DNA of 22,526 bases from a virus (IMGVR_UViG_3300027721_000081:1-22526); one strand, 5' to 3'. Positions 12,842-19,412 are shown, counted from the first letter of the stretch. Notes: a model not told the origin generated them from the letters alone. Made by a program: numbers and translations.

Positions 12842-14259
12842 TAAATTTATATGATTACCAGGAGCAGTATATTTCAGAAATCAAAAAACACTTTGCTAAT
12901 GGCAAAAAACGTTTGATATTATGCTCTGCAACTGGAAGTGGCAAAACAGTTATGTTCAGCTACATGACAAAGCAAGCCTTTGACAAAGACAAAAGGATTT
13001 TGATATTAACAGATAGAAAGGAGTTATTTAGTCAGTCAAGCGGTGCACTGGTTGAAATGGGATTGCATTGCAATGAAATTAAGCCAAATAAAAAGGTTGA
13101 CTTTTCACATTCTTTGTATGTTGGTATGATTCAAACAGTGACACGTAGAATAAAGAATGTAGAATATCAAGAGCTGATTAAGTCTTTGGATTTGATTATC
13201 CTGGATGAGGCTCACAAATCAATTTTTGACCCTATTTTTGAATACATATCAGATAATACATTTGTAATTGGTGCAACTGCTACACCTCATCGGGAAGGAA
13301 AGCAACAATCACTTGAGAAATTTTATGATGAGATAGTCCAGGTGATAGACACACCCGATTTGATTATTAAAGAAAAGCTATCACCTTGCAAAACTTATGG
13401 TGTGAAAGTAGATTTGTCTGGCATCAAAACTAAAAGTGGTGACTACGATGAGAAATCTATGGCTGATAAATTCAGTGAGATAAAGTTGTTTCATGGAGTG
13501 TATGAAAATTACATAAGAATCTGCAACGGTAAAAAAGCAATAGTCTTTGCTCCAAATGTAGAAAGCAGTCGAGAGCTTGTGGATGACTGGCAAGATGCCG
13601 GCCTTCCAGTTCAACACGTAGATTGTTATATGTCAGATTTGGAACGCAAAGAAATTATTGACTGGTTCAAAAATACTGATGGTGCAATAATTTCAAACTA
13701 TGGAATTTTGACTACAGGATTTGATGTTCCTAACATTGAGGTGGTGATACTCTATAGAGCAACAAAATCCCTTCCTTTATTTTTGCAGATGGCTGGAAGG
13801 GGATCAAGAATATCAAGCGGAAAATCTGATTTTACTTTACTTGATTTTGGCAACAATGTCAAAACTCATAACTATTGGGAACACCCCAGGCAATGGTCAT
13901 TAAAGAAAAAAGAAAAGAAAGAAGGATCTGCACCAATTAAAGAATGTCCAATGTGTTCCTTCCTCCTTCATGCACGCATCATGGTGTGTCCTGAATGTGG
14001 ACATCAATTTGAAAAGTCTGAGAATGAAAAAGAAAATCAAGTAATTGCTGAATTGGTTTTGATGAGTGGTGTTGACATTAAAAAACTTGCAGAAAAATCT
14101 TCAATAAAAGAACTTATCCAAATTCAAACAGCAAGAGGATATCAAAAGAGCTGGATTTTTCACTACTTAAAAACAGCTAATGACTTCAAAGAATATGGTA
14201 AAATAATGAAGTATCATTACAAATGGGCTCAACATCAAATTCAACTTAGACACTTATGA
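12838..14259 (+). CDS. Superfamily 2 DNA helicase (DEAH) with C-terminal zinc ribbon
   Basis: 473 residues. Motifs appear in order: Q-like YDYQEQYI (residues 5-12), Walker A SATGSGKT ending at 37, motif Ia ILILTDRKEL, motif II DEAH (123-126), motif III GATATP (145-150), motif IV-like KAIVFAP, motif V TTGFDVPNIEVVI and motif VI QMAGRGSR. A C-terminal zinc ribbon has C370-x2-C373-x10-C384-x2-C387. This fits the phage DEAD/DEAH-box family resembling RecG/UvsW/SSL2-type translocases, which remodel forks or recombination intermediates. It is ATGA-coupled on both sides, between primase-helicase and a VRR-NUC nuclease, making a replication-recombination unit. Confidence 0.85.
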   Translation: MINLYDYQEQYISEIKKHFANGKKRLILCSATGSGKTVMFSYMTKQAFDKDKRILILTDRKELFSQSSGALVEMGLHCNEIKPNKKVDFSHSLYVGMIQTVTRRIKNVEYQELIKSLDLIILDEAHKSIFDPIFEYISDNTFVIGATATPHREGKQQSLEKFYDEIVQVIDTPDLIIKEKLSPCKTYGVKVDLSGIKTKSGDYDEKSMADKFSEIKLFHGVYENYIRICNGKKAIVFAPNVESSRELVDDWQDAGLPVQHVDCYMSDLERKEIIDWFKNTDGAIISNYGILTTGFDVPNIEVVILYRATKSLPLFLQMAGRGSRISSGKSDFTLLDFGNNVKTHNYWEHPRQWSLKKKEKKEGSAPIKECPMCSFLLHARIMVCPECGHQFEKSENEKENQVIAELVLMSGVDIKKLAEKSSIKELIQIQTARGYQKSWIFHYLKTANDFKEYGKIMKYHYKWAQHQIQLRHL

Positions 14260-14600
14260 AAAATGAATCAGCAATCCAGCAGGAATGTTTTATCTGGTTT
14301 AACAATACATTCTGCTTAAAACATCATGACCCAAGATTTATAATGTTCAGCATCCCAAATGAGGGCAAAAATGCAATTGAACAAATCAGAAAAAAACAGA
14401 TAGGAATGTTACCAGGTGCATCTGATACAATCATAGTATTGGATGGTCAAGTAATATTCTGCGAGTTTAAGGATGAGAAAGGAAGGCAATCAGATAAGCA
14501 AAAAGATTTTGAGCAGAGAGTTGAATCATTGAATCATAAGTACTGGGTAGTACGATCACTTGAAGAATTTAAAACAAATATAGAATATCAACTACTATGA
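14256..14600 (+). CDS. VRR-NUC domain nuclease
   Basis: 114 residues, close to the minimal VRR-NUC length. Motifs are FSIPNEGKN, GMLPGASDTIIV (Asp in the first metal-site motif) and VIFCEFKDEKGRQSDKQKDF, where the E-x-K of the PD-(D/E)XK core is CEFK. The end WVVRSLEEFK matches the usual VRR-NUC finish. In phages such proteins act as structure-specific endonucleases, including Holliday-junction resolution. It is ATGA-coupled after the SF2 helicase, so the two may process the same branched intermediates. Confidence 0.85.
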   Translation: MKNESAIQQECFIWFNNTFCLKHHDPRFIMFSIPNEGKNAIEQIRKKQIGMLPGASDTIIVLDGQVIFCEFKDEKGRQSDKQKDFEQRVESLNHKYWVVRSLEEFKTNIEYQLL

Positions 14601-14698
14601 GAATCAAACTAAAAATGCCAAAGTTCAACGTCAAGCTAAAGCATCTGAGAAAAAAGTACAAATGTGCTGTTAAGGGTATAAATAACGAAATAGATTAA
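14597..14698 (+). CDS. 33-residue basic microprotein
   Basis: ATG 14597 overlaps the nuclease stop as ATGA, and TAA ends at 14698, three bases before the next gene. The product is very basic (MRIKLKMPKFNVKLKHLRKK at the start) and ends GINNEID. It could contact nucleic acid, but this is only a charge argument. Confidence 0.45.
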   Translation: MRIKLKMPKFNVKLKHLRKKYKCAVKGINNEID

Positions 14699-14701
14699 AT
14701 T

Positions 14702-15052
14702 ATGACATTAGACTCACACGAGATTAGATTAGGTAACACCTACAAAGTAGAGATGGGAGATGGCACTTATAAGAGTGACCTCATCAATTTAGAAGACCTT
14801 AGAAACTTATTAGATGATGAGATTGATGACTTTTATCAGGCAATGGAGATAAGTGAAGAGTGGCTGATTAAATTAGGTTTTATTCATAAAGGCAATTTTC
14901 ATAATTGTATTAACTATCAATTAAATGGTATAGATATATGGCTTTATGCTAATAATGAAATTGCCTTTGGTAAATGGGATCTCAAATACGTTCATCAACT
15001 TGAAAATCTATACTTTGCACTGACTGGAGAGGAATTAAAATACATAATATGA
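14702..15052 (+). CDS. Conserved Bacteroidota phage protein, function unknown
   Basis: 116 residues. It has a HEIRLGNTYKVEMGDGTY start and an ending LKYVHQLENLYFALTGEEL. Both are signature phrases of a small family I recall widely in Bacteroidota phages and prophages (usually beginning 'xELRIGNxY' and ending 'KYVHQLQNLYFALTGEEL'). Its function is unknown. The central part is acidic (RNLLDDEIDDFYQAMEISEE). It sits in the middle of the replication-recombination operon and is ATGA-coupled to the following small gene. Confidence 0.75.
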   Translation: MTLDSHEIRLGNTYKVEMGDGTYKSDLINLEDLRNLLDDEIDDFYQAMEISEEWLIKLGFIHKGNFHNCINYQLNGIDIWLYANNEIAFGKWDLKYVHQLENLYFALTGEELKYII

Positions 15053-15207
15053 AAGCAAAAAAAGAAGAGCTAATTAAGGCTGCAACATTCTTGAGATGTG
15101 CTGCAGCAATATTTGGAGAGCTGTGTGCAAATGAGATTAACCTATTGGAACAGGCACTAAATGAGGTGCATGAGGATAAGGATGAAGAGCTAACAGATAA
15201 TTGTTAA
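15049..15207 (+). CDS. 52-residue acidic helical protein
   Basis: ATG 15049 overlaps the preceding TGA and TAA ends at 15207. The sequence is helical: KKEELIKAATFLRCAAAIFG, then a strongly acidic end NEVHEDKDEELTDN. It contains three Cys (residues 17, 26 and 52) without a zinc pattern. It precedes the ERF gene by 18 bases. Family not recognised. Confidence 0.5.
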   Translation: MKAKKEELIKAATFLRCAAAIFGELCANEINLLEQALNEVHEDKDEELTDNC

Positions 15208-15225
15208 TAACTTTATTTTGTATAT

Positions 15226-15825
15226 ATGCAAAACTTTATTAACTTTGACGAAAATAATCAATTTATGGAAAAGCAATTAATCAGCTCATCTGAGAAAATC
15301 AGACAGGCAAACGAAGAGGCAACACTGTCCTTCCACCAAAAACTCCACAGAGCTAAGTTAGCAATCGGTAAGGTTACTAAGAATGCTACAAGTCATCATT
15401 CTAAGTATGCCAACTTAAATGCAATCATTGAGGCAGTTGAGCCAATCTTACTTGAGAACGGTTTACTACTGTTGCAACCTATACAAGGCAATAGTGTCTG
15501 CACTCAGATAATAGACATTGACTCAGGTGCAAAGGTTGAGTCTTGCATGGAGCTGCCAGCAGGCATGAACCCACAGCAGCAAGGTAGTGCCATCACTTAC
15601 TACAGACGTTACACCTTGCAATCTACTCTATCATTACAGGCAGTAGATGACGATGGTGAGGCGGCAAGCAAGCCATCACCTGTTAAGTCAGCACCAACCA
15701 AGCATCCAATACAAGATGAGAGACTGCAAGCAGCACTTGATTTTATTGCATCTGGTGGTGACTACTCAATAGAGAGGTTAAAAAATGAATTCTCACTTAC
15801 TAAAGAACAGGAGGCAAGACTATGA
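15226..15825 (+). CDS. ERF-family single-strand annealing protein
   Basis: 199 residues from ATG 15226; an in-frame ATG at 15265 (MEKQLISSSEK) is an equally good start and begins closer to the conserved part. The core FHQKLHRAKLAIGKVTKNAT, then HHSKYANLNAIIEAVEPILL, then GSAITYYRRYTLQSTLSLQA and DDDGEAA matches the ERF signature: 'KYAxLxxIxxxVxPxLxxxG' and 'GSAITYxRRYxLxxxLgixxxxDDDG'. ERF proteins anneal complementary single strands in phage recombination. The following genes, a PD-(D/E)XK exonuclease and an SSB, complete a Red-like recombination module. The C-terminus is a linker plus a short helical tail. Confidence 0.85.
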   Translation: MQNFINFDENNQFMEKQLISSSEKIRQANEEATLSFHQKLHRAKLAIGKVTKNATSHHSKYANLNAIIEAVEPILLENGLLLLQPIQGNSVCTQIIDIDSGAKVESCMELPAGMNPQQQGSAITYYRRYTLQSTLSLQAVDDDGEAASKPSPVKSAPTKHPIQDERLQAALDFIASGGDYSIERLKNEFSLTKEQEARL

Positions 15826-16442
15826 AGTGGAGAGCATCACAACTCGGCAACCTAATGACCAACTCAAGGAGTAAGTCAGAGGTACTATCTGAGACTACTA
15901 AGTCAGAGATACGTAAGATAGCTAAGCAGGACTTCTATGGCTACACCACAGAGATCAAGACTAAGCCAATGATCAAGGGTACTGACTGGGAGCAGGAAGG
16001 TATTGACCTACTGAACTCAGTTAGGTTCACTCAGTACACTAAGAACGAAGAGAGAGTATCTAATGAGTACATGACTGGCTGCTGTGACATCATAACAGAT
16101 GACAGCATCATTGACATCAAGTCTTCCTGGTCATTAGAGACCTTCCCTGCTACACCATCAGAAGGTGATGCAAGTGGATACGAGTGGCAAGGTAGGGCTT
16201 ACATGTGGCTGTATAATAAACCAGCATTTGAGTTAGTCTACACCATGTACACAACACCAGATGAGCTACTGACTGAGTGGGATAACCTATCCATACATAG
16301 AGTTGACCACATTGATCCAGCCAAGCGTATCACAGTAGTGAGATATGAGAGAGACCAGGCACTTGAGGAGCAGATTAAGGAACGGTTGATCCACTGCTCA
16401 GAATACTATTCACAATATATAAATCTTTTAAACAATAAATAA
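15822..16442 (+). CDS. YqaJ-like PD-(D/E)XK exonuclease of the recombination module
   Basis: 206 residues. MKWRASQLGNLMTNSRSK is the usual N-terminal pattern of YqaJ/lambda exonuclease-like proteins in Bacteroidota phages. The catalytic core shows an early Glu (DWEQEGIDLL), GCCDIITDDSIIDIKSSW with Asp89, Asp98 and Lys100 (D-x8-D-x-K), and YEWQGRAYMWLY with Gln123, the usual trailing motif. The enzyme would resect double-strand ends to feed single strands to the ERF protein encoded just upstream (ATGA-coupled). It could also act as RecB-type nuclease for host DNA degradation. Confidence 0.8.
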   Translation: MKWRASQLGNLMTNSRSKSEVLSETTKSEIRKIAKQDFYGYTTEIKTKPMIKGTDWEQEGIDLLNSVRFTQYTKNEERVSNEYMTGCCDIITDDSIIDIKSSWSLETFPATPSEGDASGYEWQGRAYMWLYNKPAFELVYTMYTTPDELLTEWDNLSIHRVDHIDPAKRITVVRYERDQALEEQIKERLIHCSEYYSQYINLLNNK

Positions 16443-16762
16443 TGTCAGAATTAACAATGAAAGGAGCTATCAAGCTCATCAACCCAGTCAAAGTCATTAG
16501 TGACAAGTTCTCAGTGAGAGAGTTTGTTATCACTACAGCAGACAAGTACCCTCAAGAGGTAATCTTCCAGACAGTCAATGACAAGATGGATATCATAGCA
16601 CCATATGGACAGGGTCAAGAGGTCACAGTGTCATTCAATGTAAGAGGCAGAGAGTACAACGGTAAGTACTACAACACACTTGATGCATGGAAGGTGCAAG
16701 GTGAGGCAGCTGCTCCAAGTCAACAACCAATAGAGGAGACAGATGACTTTCTTCCGTTCTAA
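16442..16762 (+). CDS. Single-stranded DNA-binding protein candidate (DUF3127-like, acidic SSB-type tail)
   Basis: 106 residues, starting at a TAATG overlap. The body (MKGAIKLINPVKVISDKFSV, REFVITTADKYPQEVIFQTV and VSFNVRGREYNGKYYNTLDA) has the OB-fold-like layout of the DUF3127 family, which I recall standing in for SSB in Bacteroidota phages. It ends ETDDFLPF, very similar to the DDDIPF-type tail by which bacterial SSBs recruit partner proteins. Together with ERF and the exonuclease it makes a complete recombination set. ssDNA binding is strongly suggested by the tail and context, not by a recognised catalytic motif. Confidence 0.75.
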   Translation: MSELTMKGAIKLINPVKVISDKFSVREFVITTADKYPQEVIFQTVNDKMDIIAPYGQGQEVTVSFNVRGREYNGKYYNTLDAWKVQGEAAAPSQQPIEETDDFLPF

Positions 16763-16961
16763 GACCGTTTATCTCAAAGAAGGTCAAACACTAACCGACT
16801 GGATGAGAAGTGAGCTTAAAGACAAGCTAAACAGCAGAAACAGGGCTGTACATATGGCAGAGGATATCGGAGTGGTGAACGCAACACTGCACCGCTTCCT
16901 TCAAGGTGGTGAGGCACGAGGTAAGTTCTATGATAAGGTGTTTAATTACTTGATGAAATGA
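16743..16961 (+). CDS. Small HTH-like protein overlapping the SSB tail
   Basis: 72 residues; its first 20 bases encode the end of the SSB tail in another frame. The region RAVHMAEDIGVVNATLHRFL followed by QGGEARGKFYDKVFNYL looks like an XRE-type helix-turn-helix, the recognition helix probably being NATLHRFLQGG. A basic N-terminal part precedes it. It is ATGA-coupled to the next small ORF. A DNA-binding regulatory role, perhaps shutting down early genes, is inferred from the fold alone. Confidence 0.6.
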   Translation: MTFFRSKTVYLKEGQTLTDWMRSELKDKLNSRNRAVHMAEDIGVVNATLHRFLQGGEARGKFYDKVFNYLMK

Positions 16962-17059
16962 ATTACTTAGTACAGATAATGATTGACATCGAAGGGCAGT
17001 ACTACACCCCTCAAGAGGTGCTTGATAATACAATACCATCAAATGAACAAGATACATAA
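16958..17059 (+). CDS. 33-residue small protein
   Basis: ATG 16958 overlaps the previous TGA, TAA at 17057-17059, overlapping the next gene (17043) by 17 bases. The sequence MNYLVQIMIDIEGQYYTPQE then VLDNTIPSNEQ is acidic and shows no motif. The strict coupling and sensible composition support its being translated. Confidence 0.4.
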   Translation: MNYLVQIMIDIEGQYYTPQEVLDNTIPSNEQDT

Positions 17060-17189
17060 AGTAGGCGACAAAGTCCAATACAATAAGAACGAGATAGTAG
17101 AGATTCTACAAATACAAGGTAAGTACTGTTTAATACTATTCTCAAGTGGCACTAAGATATGTACAACGCTAAGTACGTTTGACAACTGA
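17043..17189 (+). CDS. 48-residue KOW/SH3-like small protein
   Basis: From ATG 17043 (MNKIHKVGDKVQYNKNEIVE); an open frame upstream to 16983 overlaps the previous gene and looks like a shadow. The pattern KVGDKVQYNKNEIVEILQI then GKYCLILFSSGTKICTTLS is five short strands as in KOW or SH3-barrel proteins. It is the last gene of the long replication-recombination operon, 17 bases before a terminator-like hairpin. Function unknown. Confidence 0.55.
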   Translation: MNKIHKVGDKVQYNKNEIVEILQIQGKYCLILFSSGTKICTTLSTFDN

Positions 17190-17202
17190 GGCTCGGCAGC
17201 CA

Positions 17203-17232
17203 AACAGGGGAGTATAATAGCTCCCCTTTGTT
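17203..17232 (+). terminator. Terminator-like hairpin ending the replication operon
   Basis: GGGGAG (17207-17212) pairs with CTCCCC (17221-17226), extended by AACA/TGTT-type outer pairing. The T tract is short and interrupted (TTTGTT), so termination may be incomplete. Confidence 0.6.
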
Positions 17233-17252
17233 AGCACCAGTTATTTATTATT
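17230..17252 (+). repeat. Imperfect 23-base direct repeat, left copy
   Basis: GTTAGCACCAGTTATTTATT plus ATT, matching 18 of 23 positions with 17588-17610. The two copies flank the single gene 17274-17549. Confidence 0.5.
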
Positions 17253-17273
17253 CACTTTTAAAACAAACATAAA

Positions 17274-17549
17274 ATGGCAAAATTTAGAAAAAAACCAGTA
17301 GTTGTTGAAGCATTTCAATACGGAGTAGATGCAAGACCTGATTGGTTTTGCGATAAAGTAACCACTAATGAGATTATTACGCATTGGGGAAATGATTTAA
17401 GGCAACCAGAATACTATTACTGCGAAATTAAGACACTCGAAGGAGTAATGAGAGGTGATTGTTACGACTATATTATTCAGGGCGTAAAAGGAGAAATATA
17501 TCCTTGCAAACCTGATATCTTCTTAGCGACCTACGAGGCTGTCTTATAA
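17274..17549 (+). CDS. Small conserved phage protein ending in a 'YIIQGVKGEIYPCKPDIF' pattern
   Basis: 91 residues. It begins MAKFRKKPVVVEAFQYG and ends DYIIQGVKGEIYPCKPDIFL then YEAV. This is the pattern of a very widespread small phage protein of unknown function, found in phages of many phyla ('KFRKKPVxIEAxQ ... GDYIIxGVxGExYPCKPDIFxxTYE'). It stands alone between a terminator-like hairpin and the next operon, with its own upstream and downstream gaps, and is flanked by an imperfect direct repeat. Its base composition is more AT-rich than its right-hand neighbours, suggesting separate acquisition. Confidence 0.75.
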   Translation: MAKFRKKPVVVEAFQYGVDARPDWFCDKVTTNEIITHWGNDLRQPEYYYCEIKTLEGVMRGDCYDYIIQGVKGEIYPCKPDIFLATYEAVL

Positions 17550-17587
17550 TTGTTTATAACATAAAGCTAAAAGCCGTTTCAATGTCT

Positions 17588-17610
17588 GTTAGCAACTGTT
17601 ATAAATAATT
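17588..17610 (+). repeat. Imperfect 23-base direct repeat, right copy
   Basis: GTTAGCAACTGTTATAAATA plus ATT, the partner of 17230-17252, 15 bases before the next gene. A TATCTTAG at 17613-17620 is one base off a TAnnTTTG box, but no TTG is correctly spaced. Confidence 0.5.
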
Positions 17611-17625
17611 ACTATCTTAGCACCC

Positions 17626-17859
17626 ATGATAATCACATACCTAACTCCCTTAGTAGTCTCATGGTGGTTTACCCACTTCGAGCCTATCCAGGACTACATA
17701 GACAATACACTGATACTACCAGACTGGCTACACACCGCACTCGGTTGCTGGAAGTGTCTCTCCTTCTGGTCAACCTTAGCCTACTCACAATCATTCACTG
17801 TGGCCTGTGCCACATCACTCACAGCGGTATGCTTGAACAAACTGATATACAACTCATAG
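17626..17859 (+). CDS. Small membrane protein with CWKC motif
   Basis: 77 residues. The N-terminus (MIITYLTPLVVSWWFTHFEP) is hydrophobic and can form a membrane helix, and a second span lies near the C-terminus (QSFTVACATSLTAVCLNKLI). Between them is DWLHTALGCWKCLSFWSTLA with a Cys-Trp-Lys-Cys pair reminiscent of small membrane proteins I recall in Bacteroidota phages just before the terminase region. Disulfide or metal binding is possible. The next gene begins 31 bases before its stop. Confidence 0.6.
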   Translation: MIITYLTPLVVSWWFTHFEPIQDYIDNTLILPDWLHTALGCWKCLSFWSTLAYSQSFTVACATSLTAVCLNKLIYNS

Positions 17860-18032
17860 AGACCATTCTCAACCTACCAGAGGAGCAGACAATGACAAAG
17901 AGCTCACTGGTTAAGCTCAGAGCAGTCAAGCAACAAGTGACAGGCATACGTGACAAGGAGTGCTTCTGCTCTGGAGTACGTAGGAAGGTATGGTATAAAG
18001 ACTTCCTTACATGGTATGAAGCTAATACTTGA
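17829..18032 (+). CDS. Small conserved phage protein with CFCS motif
   Basis: 67 residues from ATG 17829; an in-frame ATG upstream at 17661 would run through the membrane protein gene and looks like a shadow. The sequence TDIQLIETILNLPEEQ, then LVKLRAVKQQVTGIRDKECF, then CSGVRRKVWYKDFLTWYEAN resembles a family I recall in Bacteroidota phages next to a sigma-like gene, with the ECFCSxVRRKxWYKDFxxWY ending strongly conserved. Function unknown. It overlaps the following gene by 17 bases. Confidence 0.65.
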   Translation: MLEQTDIQLIETILNLPEEQTMTKSSLVKLRAVKQQVTGIRDKECFCSGVRRKVWYKDFLTWYEANT

Positions 18033-18558
18033 CCAATATATCAGCCGTAACTATGAAGAGGTGCTCAAATATACTAAGCACTTCCTCAAGCGACTCAATA
18101 TACCAAGCTCAATAGATGCAGATGCAGTCATCAACAACGCTTACTTACACTGTGTGAAGGTCAACATACCAGATATGACCCAAGACAAGGCAAAGAGCTA
18201 CCTGCTCAACACGATCAAGTATGAGCTCATATGGACTCAAGGCTCCAGGACTAAGAAAGATGACATCTACAGATCACAAGAGTACCTAACAGATTGCATT
18301 GATGACCCCACAGAGATAGAGCACAAGATAAGACTTGAGAATGACCACAACTTTAAGAAGGCAATGGTTGAGATATACAGGAACAACTTGGACGATAGGA
18401 TAAAAAGGATTATATTTGAAGCATACTATGACAAAGGTCACTCAACTCAGACTGCACTGGCTCAGTACTTTGACATCAACAGTACATCTGCATACTTTCT
18501 GATACGAGAAATAAAACAAAATATAAAAGAAATACAATATAGGTATGAAGAGTGTTGA
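18016..18558 (+). CDS. Sigma-70-like factor candidate (regions 2 and 4 pattern)
   Basis: 180 residues from ATG 18016. The N-terminal helical part (YEEVLKYTKHFLKRLNIPSS, then DADAVINNAYLHCVKVNIPD, then KSYLLNTIKYELI) follows a sigma region 2 pattern: a membership signal like 'DadDVvndvflkv' followed by an arm leading to a long helix. The C-terminal part (RIKRIIFEAYYDKGHSTQTA then LAQYFDINSTSAYFLIREIK) fits the helix-turn-helix of region 4. Diverged phage sigma factors of this size occur in Bacteroidota phages. It overlaps the preceding gene, and its final codons contain the TACAATATAGGT box of the next gene, directly before the packaging genes. A role in late transcription is inference. Confidence 0.6.
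   Translation: MKLILDQYISRNYEEVLKYTKHFLKRLNIPSSIDADAVINNAYLHCVKVNIPDMTQDKAKSYLLNTIKYELIWTQGSRTKKDDIYRSQEYLTDCIDDPTEIEHKIRLENDHNFKKAMVEIYRNNLDDRIKRIIFEAYYDKGHSTQTALAQYFDINSTSAYFLIREIKQNIKEIQYRYEEC
18514..18544 (+). promoter_or_regulatory. Late-type start signal, copy 3 (AAACAA-N13-TACAATATAGGT)
   Basis: TACAATATAGGT at 18533-18544 abuts the ATG at 18545, with AAACAA at 18514-18519. The whole element lies inside the end of the sigma-like gene. The motif is therefore conserved even where it has to encode protein. Confidence 0.65.
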
Positions 18559-18709
18559 CATCATAGGACTAATCACTTACATCCTGGCTTGGGGTGTGGT
18601 GCTGGCACTGTTCAATGAGAATATGTACCTGCTGTATAAATTTGCAGGTGCAACATTAGCTGCTTATCTAATATTCATAATAATACAACAAAATGAACTA
18701 CAAAATTAA
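18545..18709 (+). CDS. 54-residue two-span membrane protein
   Basis: ATG 18545 directly behind a TACAATATAGGT box; TAA at 18707-18709. Two hydrophobic helices (IIGLITYILAWGVVLALF, then FAGATLAAYLIFIII) are joined by a short polar loop NENMYLLYK. Its end overlaps the next gene by 17 bases. Being the first gene of the packaging region and having the strong start signal support its being real. Function unknown; a holin-like or exclusion role is possible. Confidence 0.6.
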   Translation: MKSVDIIGLITYILAWGVVLALFNENMYLLYKFAGATLAAYLIFIIIQQNELQN

Positions 18710-18965
18710 AGACGAATTTATTGGCAAGACTATCAAAGTCTACAATAAGCACACAGGAACAAAGGCAGTATCTATTGCCAGCCTTGACATGAGTAAAGTA
18801 GAGTATTATATCACAACAGGACTTAAGCACATCTTTGAGGAGGTAGTCACTACGACTGCACCTGAGGTTGTTGTGATAGAGTATAAGGCTGTAGATGGTC
18901 CAATACCAGAGTCAACTGCTAAGCCTAAGAAAAAACGTAAACCAAAGGCGGATGCCAAAGCATAA
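18693..18965 (+). CDS. Conserved phage protein beside TerS, basic C-terminal tail
   Basis: 90 residues. The first half, NYKIKDEFIGKTIKVYNKHT then SLDMSKVEYYITTGLKHIFE, follows a pattern I recall from small proteins next to the terminase small subunit in Bacteroidota phages. The C-terminus is low complexity and strongly basic (PKKKRKPKADAKA) and may bind DNA or simply be a disordered tail. It overlaps the TerS start by 14 bases. No function is assigned; a connector or packaging accessory is possible. Confidence 0.6.
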   Translation: MNYKIKDEFIGKTIKVYNKHTGTKAVSIASLDMSKVEYYITTGLKHIFEEVVTTTAPEVVVIEYKAVDGPIPESTAKPKKKRKPKADAKA

Positions 18966-19365
18966 ACACATAGAGACCCCAGAGGCAATGTGGGAGCTAT
19001 TCGAGAAGTACAAAGAATGGACTAAGAACAACCCACGTTATCAATACTCACTTTCTAATAAGACAGGTGAGGCAACTGCTGTGCCTTTGGAGAGACCAAT
19101 GACTCAAGTAGGTTTTAGATGCTTTGCTGCTGATATGAATAGTTCAGTGCAGGATTACTTTGCTAATACGGATGGGAGATATTCAGCGTATACGACAATC
19201 TGCACACGCATAGAGGAAGCAATCAGACAAGATCAGATAGAGGGAGGGATGACAGGCCAGTATAATGCCTCCATCACTCAGCGACTAAACAACCTAACTG
19301 AGCGAGTTGATACAACCACTCAAGGTCAGGCTATAAATGATATTAAGGTTACTATTATTAAATAG
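18952..19365 (+). CDS. Terminase small subunit
   Basis: 137 residues from ATG 18952 (MPKHKHIETPEAMWELFEKY). An in-frame ATG at 18895 lies inside the previous gene and is not preferred. The start pattern, the phrase TGEATAVPLERPMTQVGFRC and the later YTTICTRIEEAIRQDQIEGG followed by MTGQYNASITQRLNN match the TerS family I recall in Bacteroidota phages. It would recognise phage DNA for packaging and hand it to TerL, encoded 64 bases downstream. The HTH and oligomerisation parts cannot be separated by eye. Confidence 0.8.
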   Translation: MPKHKHIETPEAMWELFEKYKEWTKNNPRYQYSLSNKTGEATAVPLERPMTQVGFRCFAADMNSSVQDYFANTDGRYSAYTTICTRIEEAIRQDQIEGGMTGQYNASITQRLNNLTERVDTTTQGQAINDIKVTIIK

Positions 19366-19367
19366 TG

Positions 19368-19375
19368 TATCTTTG
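19368..19375 (+). promoter_or_regulatory. Isolated TAnnTTTG box between TerS and TerL
   Basis: TATCTTTG is a perfect -7 match in the only sizeable gap of the packaging operon, but no TTG is found about 19 bases upstream. It could give TerL an extra, weak host-type promoter. Confidence 0.35.
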
Positions 19376-19387
19376 ACATAAATCTTA

Positions 19388-19412
19388 CTATACTACTAAA
19401 TAAGTGGTATAG
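19388..19412 (+). other. Hairpin in the TerS-TerL gap
   Basis: CTATACTACT (19388-19397) pairs with AGTGGTATAG (19403-19412) over ten base pairs with one G-T pair and a five-base loop AAATA. No T run follows, so it is not a standard terminator. It ends 17 bases before the TerL ATG. Confidence 0.55.

Noticed and set aside
15201-15220. TTG plus TATTTTG before the ERF gene as a host-type promoter
   Set aside because: The spacing is only 10 bases and the second box lacks one base of TAnnTTTG, so the match is too weak.
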